A program made the position numbers and the translations under genes. Shown here one piece after another: positions 58,866 through 64,000 of a stretch of 64,000 nucleotides of DNA (its first letter is position 1; each line of letters opens with the position of its first letter). Under the pieces are notes generated by a model. That model saw only the letters and a list, made by a program, of their open reading frames with translations, did no database searches and had not been told where the DNA came from. The DNA is from Talaromyces rugulosus (lineage: Eukaryota > Ascomycota > Eurotiomycetes > Eurotiales > Trichocomaceae). The stretch lies in the NCBI RefSeq assembly GCF_013368755.1, contig NC_049564.1:5278001-5342000 (forward strand). The letters run 5' to 3'.

Positions 58866-61800
58866 CTACCCCCCTTTCTAGGCTATACTTATCCTCAAGT
58901 ATACTGTTATCTTCCCTATCTAGTACAAATTTATCCTCTTCTACTGCCTTTAACCATTCCTAGAGGTGTTTTGGTGGTCCTAGCTTCTCTAAGTAGCAGT
59001 CATAATATTCCTTTAATATGACAGAAGCGTTCTTAAAATTTCTGGCTAGGTACCACTCCATATTAATATTATGACCTAACTATTTTATCTGGTAATAAAG
59101 CTTTTTCCAGTGTATCTGGGTGTCTAATACTTTTTTAACTACCCACTCATTCTGTCCATTCACCTTGATAGGCTCTGCCAGCTCTTCTAGTTGTTCTGGT
59201 AATGGTTTTGTGATTGCCGCTCGCCTCAGTTTCTCTGATGAGAATATAGGATGCACATTGATCTTATCCAGTAATTCTAGTTTGAAAGAATTGCTAATTT
59301 GCTTCTTGATTCAGTATAGACTATTTGCCTGGATATCCAGCTTCCTACTAGGCCACCCTGTTTCCCAGTACTTTGTAGTAACCATGACATAATCACCTAC
59401 ATCAAAGTTGAGTAGTCAGCGCTTTTTATTGGCCATCAACTGCTGTTGCTTCTGACTCTTCTAAAGATTCATCCTTGCTATTTCCCAGGTGCTATATATT
59501 TGACCTAGCCATAACTTGGCATTCTCTTTATTTAGAATTAGTTTCCTTAGTGGTTCAGGTAACTTCCAATCAAATGAGGTATGTAGCTGATATCCTCTCT
59601 CAACCATAAATAGCGATAGTCTAATTAACTCTTAAGATAAAATTACTGCTGCGTAATCCATTATCAGTAACCAGTCTAATCAGTCATCCTGCGTATAGTT
59701 TATAAATACTCTCAGCTTTTATGATAAGTACTGGTTGGTAATCTCTATCTATCTATTAGTCTAAAGATAATAGATAGTTAACAGCTTCAGCTTAATTCCA
59801 AGGCAATAGCACATCTCTAACCAGAATTCTAACATAAATTAACCATCTCTATTTAATACAATAGAGTCAGAGGGTCCTGTTTAGCAGAACATATTCTCCA
59901 ACCACAACCAAGCCATTCCCTTAACTATAGTCTCTTTCTAACAAAGTATTAACACTAGTGCTTTACTAAGTTAGTCCATAATTACAAATACTGTGTTGTA
60001 TCCTTTATAGTCCTACAGATAAATCATAAAATCCATTAAAATATATTGCCAAGGTCGATCTAGGATAGGCAACAGGTTCAGCAGTCTAAAAAGCAGATCC
60101 CTCTAAGTATTCATCTGCTTACACACCATACAATTATCCAGATAATAGTTCATATCCTTATTCTATAACTCCCAATAATAGCGTTCTTTAATCAAGCTCT
60201 AAGTCTTTGTCCTTCCAGGATAGGCAGTAGATGGTTGGCAATAGATCTCATCCAATAAACATATACGCAGATCTCCTTCCTTAAGAATATATAAACGGCC
60301 TTTGAATAGTACTATCTCATTAATAATTTGCCAGTCCTCTCCTAAGTACTCTACTTATTCCTTTACTTCAGCTATAGCAGCATATTATTTATTAGCCATT
60401 ATAGCACAAGACATCAGATCGGTCCCAGCCATGACTATGTAGACTTCTGCTCTCAGGTTATCAGCCTATAAATACTTTCCACAGTTCAACTCTTTAATGA
60501 TTCTACTATCTAAAACTTCTTCTAGAAGTAGAATCTTTTTTTGATAGTCTAGATTACCTATCTTATTACCATGTCGTCAGGTCAAAATATCCGCGAGTAT
60601 GTTGGCTTTACCCAGTTGATACTTTAGAATAAAGTAAAACTTATATAAGAATTCACACCATCTCACCTATTAAATATTTAATGACTTTATGGACATGAAG
60701 TATTCAAGAGCTCAGTAATTAGATAGAATTTTAAACCACTCCTCCCCTTAGAGCCCTATCAACTCGGGTCTCTATTCTTTCAGGGCCTTAATGATCGCGA
60801 GCATCTTCTTATCATGAATATTATAGTTCCTCTTAGCTAGCATCATTATTGCTAAGTAAAACACTATCAAATACCACTTGTTATCTTTATAACACTATAA
60901 TAAAACCACTGCAACCATCCCATCAGAGGCATCTATTTCTACCTGTGTCAATCACTCTAGTTGATAATAGTATAATATTGGAGCCTCAGTTAACAACTTC
61001 TTTAGCTTTTTAAATGCCAGTTCACAGTTGTTATCCCAGACAAAAAAGATATTTACCCAAGTTAAGCAGTTCAGAGATTTAACTATCCAACTATATTCTT
61101 ATATAAACTTCCAATAGAAGTTATAGAACCCTAGAAATGATTACACTCCTCATATAGTTCCTGGGGCTATCCATTTTAAGATAGTATTAATCTTAGTTAA
61201 ATCAATCTTAATTCCTTCTAACATAATAATGAATCCTAGATATTATATAGTTTTAATATGGAATTCACATTTATAGATTACAGTCTGTAGCCCAGCTACT
61301 CTCAGTCTTTTTAGCACAAATTTTATATATGTCTGATGCTCAAGCTTATTCTCATTATAAATCAGTAGGTCGTCAACGAACGCTACTAGAAACTTGTCAA
61401 GATAGTCTATAAAGATGTCATTCACTAGTCGCTGAAAAGTTGCTGGTCTATTTATTAACCTAAAAGGCATCACCTTGTACTTGTATATTTTATATTGATA
61501 TTAGAAGGTTGTTAAGTCCTCTGACTCTGAGCTCATTCTGATATAATAGAAACCTTGTTGTATATCCAATTTAGTGAATATCTTTGCCTTGCTCAGCCGC
61601 TTAAAGACTTCTTTAATTAGTGGCAGTGGATATTAGTCTTTCTTGGTTAGAGCGTTCAGCTTCTGGTAATCTACGCAGAATTGAAGTCTTCCATCTGGCT
61701 TGGATACTATGAGAATTGGCGATGCGAAGGATGCGTTGTTAGGCATAATAAAACCTTTATTCAGATTATCTAGGATATATTCTCGCGCAGTCTCAAGCTC

Positions 61801-63690
61801 TTTTAGGTTCATTTAGTATAAGGGGCTGTAACCTAGCTCTTGCTTGCTGGTTAGCTCAATCCGATGATCGTAGTCTTTATGATCTGGAAGCTTGTCTGAT
61901 TCCTGTTTAGAGAATATATCCGCGTATTCCTGATACCTCTCGGGTAGTTTCTGCCTAATCTCAGCAAGCTTTTCAATTCCTAGATAGTCTTCCTGTTTAT
62001 CCTGTATGACCTTTTCAATTTTATGGAAGCTCGTCATGAAGGTGGTTGTATTCTTATCCTTTAAGTACCTCACGAATCCTGTAGCCCTAATAAGTGCTAT
62101 CTACATCTCAGGCTTCGGTTTCGCAGGCTTAGCTTGTTTCTGGCGGTATACTGGATTTGCCTTTTCCTTAGAGAGATCATTACGCACGCTACTCAACTGT
62201 TAGTTCATCTTTGCCAACGCTATAAACTGTTCCTTTCAGTGGCTGGTCCAACATGATCTAGGGATAGTATCCATAGGTATAGTCTTATATAGTACTTCAC
62301 CAGTAGCCTCCTATCTGATTTCTTTATTAAAGAGACTATCTTATCGATCAGCATCCTTCTGATGCTCTATAGAAACTTTCTTCAGTTGAGAGAGGATTGC
62401 TTTAGGGATAAAGAGGTCTTGCTTAGACAACAGCTCATCTTTCAAAGAAACCTCTTCTAGCTAGAGTAACTAATGATAGCAATAATCTATCAAAACACTG
62501 TGCTCTACCATCCACATTTATCCAAGGATGATATCATATTTCCCTAGCTCTACTATCAGGAAAGAAAGATACTGTTATACTCGTCCTTATATCTTTAAAG
62601 TCAGGCATATTAGGTGTGTAATCAGTGCAGTTGTCTTACTGTTATACCCTTTTACTGCACAGGGTTATTCCAAAGGGATTACGTGAATTTAGAAATAACG
62701 TGCGAGCTTCTCAGTAAGAAAAATATCAAGGAAAGCATAACCATTTGCTCCAGTATCCATTAACGCTTTAGTAGTAATAAAAAGTCTATTCTTAGCTAAT
62801 CAAATAAGTAAAACTAGACTATCCTACTCTCTCCCCAATAACTGAAAAAGGTCCAAAGATGATAAATCAACACTCGCAATACCTAGAAAGAAGTCTTTCC
62901 CTAGACATAATCATTTTCCGACTAACTCTCCGGTGGGCTGACTTCCTCAAGATTCTTCAGCTCTGGTGCTTTCTTCTTCAGAGGACAATCAAATGCTCTA
63001 TGCCCTGGCAACTTACAGTTAAAGTACTTGTTCTCCTCCATCAGCTTCTTTCGTTCCAACCACGGTAGGCCTTCTGATCCATTCTTCACTTTCAGAGTTA
63101 CTGGATTTAGGTAGCTCTCACCAGGTCTAGGGTATGTATCAGTCTTATGTAGGCGTGCATACTTCTCACTAGTATTGATCTACTCAAGATGATTAGCAGT
63201 GGTGCTGCATTTCTTAACAAATTCCTGGTATGAGACATGTAGGTCATTACTCTTTTTAATCATTGCATGCTGCAACTCAAAAAACAATTTATAGAACAGG
63301 TCCTCTTTCTACTCACTAGTGGCCAAGCCTATATCCTAAGCAAGCAGTACAAATTACAAAAGAAAAGGCTGGAACTTAGTATCTCTTATCATAAAGCGTC
63401 GCAGTTCTATCTTAGCATTAATGACCCTATTGACGTCCTAATACAGAGTACAAAGATGGTTAAAGATATCATCCACATCATAATATCGATCAAACAAGTC
63501 CTTTCTCATACGAGCAAGCAAGTAATTCACTACTTCTCCTTTACACATACTCTTCACATAGACCATACGTGCCTAGGTAGTAGAATAATAGTCAGCATTG
63601 GCTTCGAGCTTCCCTTCAACATCGATAAGCCACGACTCAAACTTAAGATCCTTCTTATCCACCAGCACCTGCCTATCTGGCAACTTAATA
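58866..63690 (-). mobile_element. Ty3/gypsy chromovirus-type retrotransposon internal region, RIP-inactivated
   Basis: Minus strand, 5' to 3': gag zinc knuckle (NCKLPGHRAFDC, 62982-63024, first Cys replaced by Tyr/Phe context), protease (MDTGANG at 62740-62760), reverse transcriptase (from about 62000, with VDDLL at 61366-61380 and FRLINRPATFQ), RNase H (near 60930-60700), and an integrase HHCC finger with both His replaced by Tyr (YCQPSTAYPG at about 60215-60245, DNCMVCKQMN). The integrase C-terminal region and a chromodomain (EWVVKKV and EWYLARNFKN, 58975-59155) follow. Stops are frequent (TGG to TAG, CAG/CAA to TAG/TAA). The gene order RT-RNaseH-IN-chromodomain defines a chromovirus. The 5' LTR must lie beyond the window. 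It cannot transpose. Confidence 0.85.
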
Positions 63691-63691
63691 C

Positions 63692-63989
63692 TCTAACCAA
63701 AATACCTGAGTGTAGTGAACTGTACTACAATCACAAACTCTATTTTAGGGTTATTTTTGCTAGTTAAATCTAGGGTTAGTGTCATAGACTACAATCACGA
63801 ACTTTTGTAGACTACAATCAGGTTTTGTCGCCTGATCGCCCTAACCAAAATACCTGAGTGTAGTGAACTGTACTACAATCACAAACTCTATTTTAGGGTT
63901 ATTTTTGCTAGTTAAATCTAGGGTTAGTGTCATAGACTACAATCACAAACTTTTATAGACTACAATCAGGTTTTGTCGCCTGATCGCCC
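63692..63989. repeat. 149-bp tandem repeat, two copies
   Basis: Copies at 63692-63840 and 63841-63989, nearly identical. Each holds CTACAATCACAAAC-type blocks and two TAGGGTTA motifs. A rearranged partial copy lies at about 52578-52790. Confidence 0.92.
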
Positions 63990-64000
63990 TCAAAATTAGA

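Noticed and set aside
1..64000. CRISPR arrays, bacterial operons, tRNA or rRNA genes
   Set aside because: None seen. The gene structure is eukaryotic, and I found no cloverleaf or rRNA signature by eye.

Overview
The window looks like subtelomeric or otherwise accessory DNA from a filamentous ascomycete (Pezizomycotina). Genes have short GT-AG introns of 46-134 nt and secreted proteins with signal peptides. Fungal-restricted families are present: a CFEM-domain receptor, Zn2Cys6 regulators, a DUF7730-type protein and OrsD/RecQ telomere-linked helicase relics. Repeats carry C-to-T and G-to-A damage (CAG to TAG, CGA to CAA, His to Tyr, Trp to stop), as expected from repeat-induced point mutation (RIP). 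An assignment to Eurotiales would be only a guess.

Region 1 (1-12 kb): a four-exon TauD/TfdA-type dioxygenase (intact), a full-length ABC-C/MRP-type transporter broken by at least seven indels and stops, a roughly 300-bp MITE, and an intact three-exon GNAT acetyltransferase. Region 2 (13.7-21 kb): relics in the style of a secondary-metabolite cluster, namely a Zn2Cys6 regulator, an MFS exporter, a polyketide-type trans-enoyl reductase, a second fungal transcription-factor domain and one unidentified fragment. Region 3 (21.9-32 kb): an intact secreted pectin-lyase-fold glycosidase, a large secreted subtilisin-like (S8) protease with a Ser/Thr-rich extension of about 590 residues, a 5'-truncated P450 pseudogene and a DUF7730-type protein. 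Region 4 (32.4-42.5 kb): a solo LTR with a perfect target duplication, an intact CFEM seven-helix receptor, an NAD-binding epimerase-like reductase and a small secreted protein, separated by long stretches without recognisable genes. Region 5 (42.8-64 kb): almost all repeats. These are hairpin elements, a gag-plus-LTR remnant, a truncated hAT transposase followed by an indel-ridden second copy, two copies of an OrsD/RecQ helicase-like subtelomeric gene, and a Ty3/gypsy chromovirus on the minus strand with its 3' LTR. A 149-bp tandem repeat closes the window.

How the parts may relate: the transporter, regulators, exporter, reductase and P450 are the usual components of a fungal biosynthetic cluster, and every one of them is dead. 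The intact genes (protease, glycosidase, receptor, small secreted protein) suit an extracellular or interaction lifestyle. The right 15 kb is a patchwork in which pieces of the helicase repeat and of the gypsy element alternate over tens to hundreds of bases. This could be ectopic recombination between subtelomeres or a chimeric assembly, and it should be checked first.
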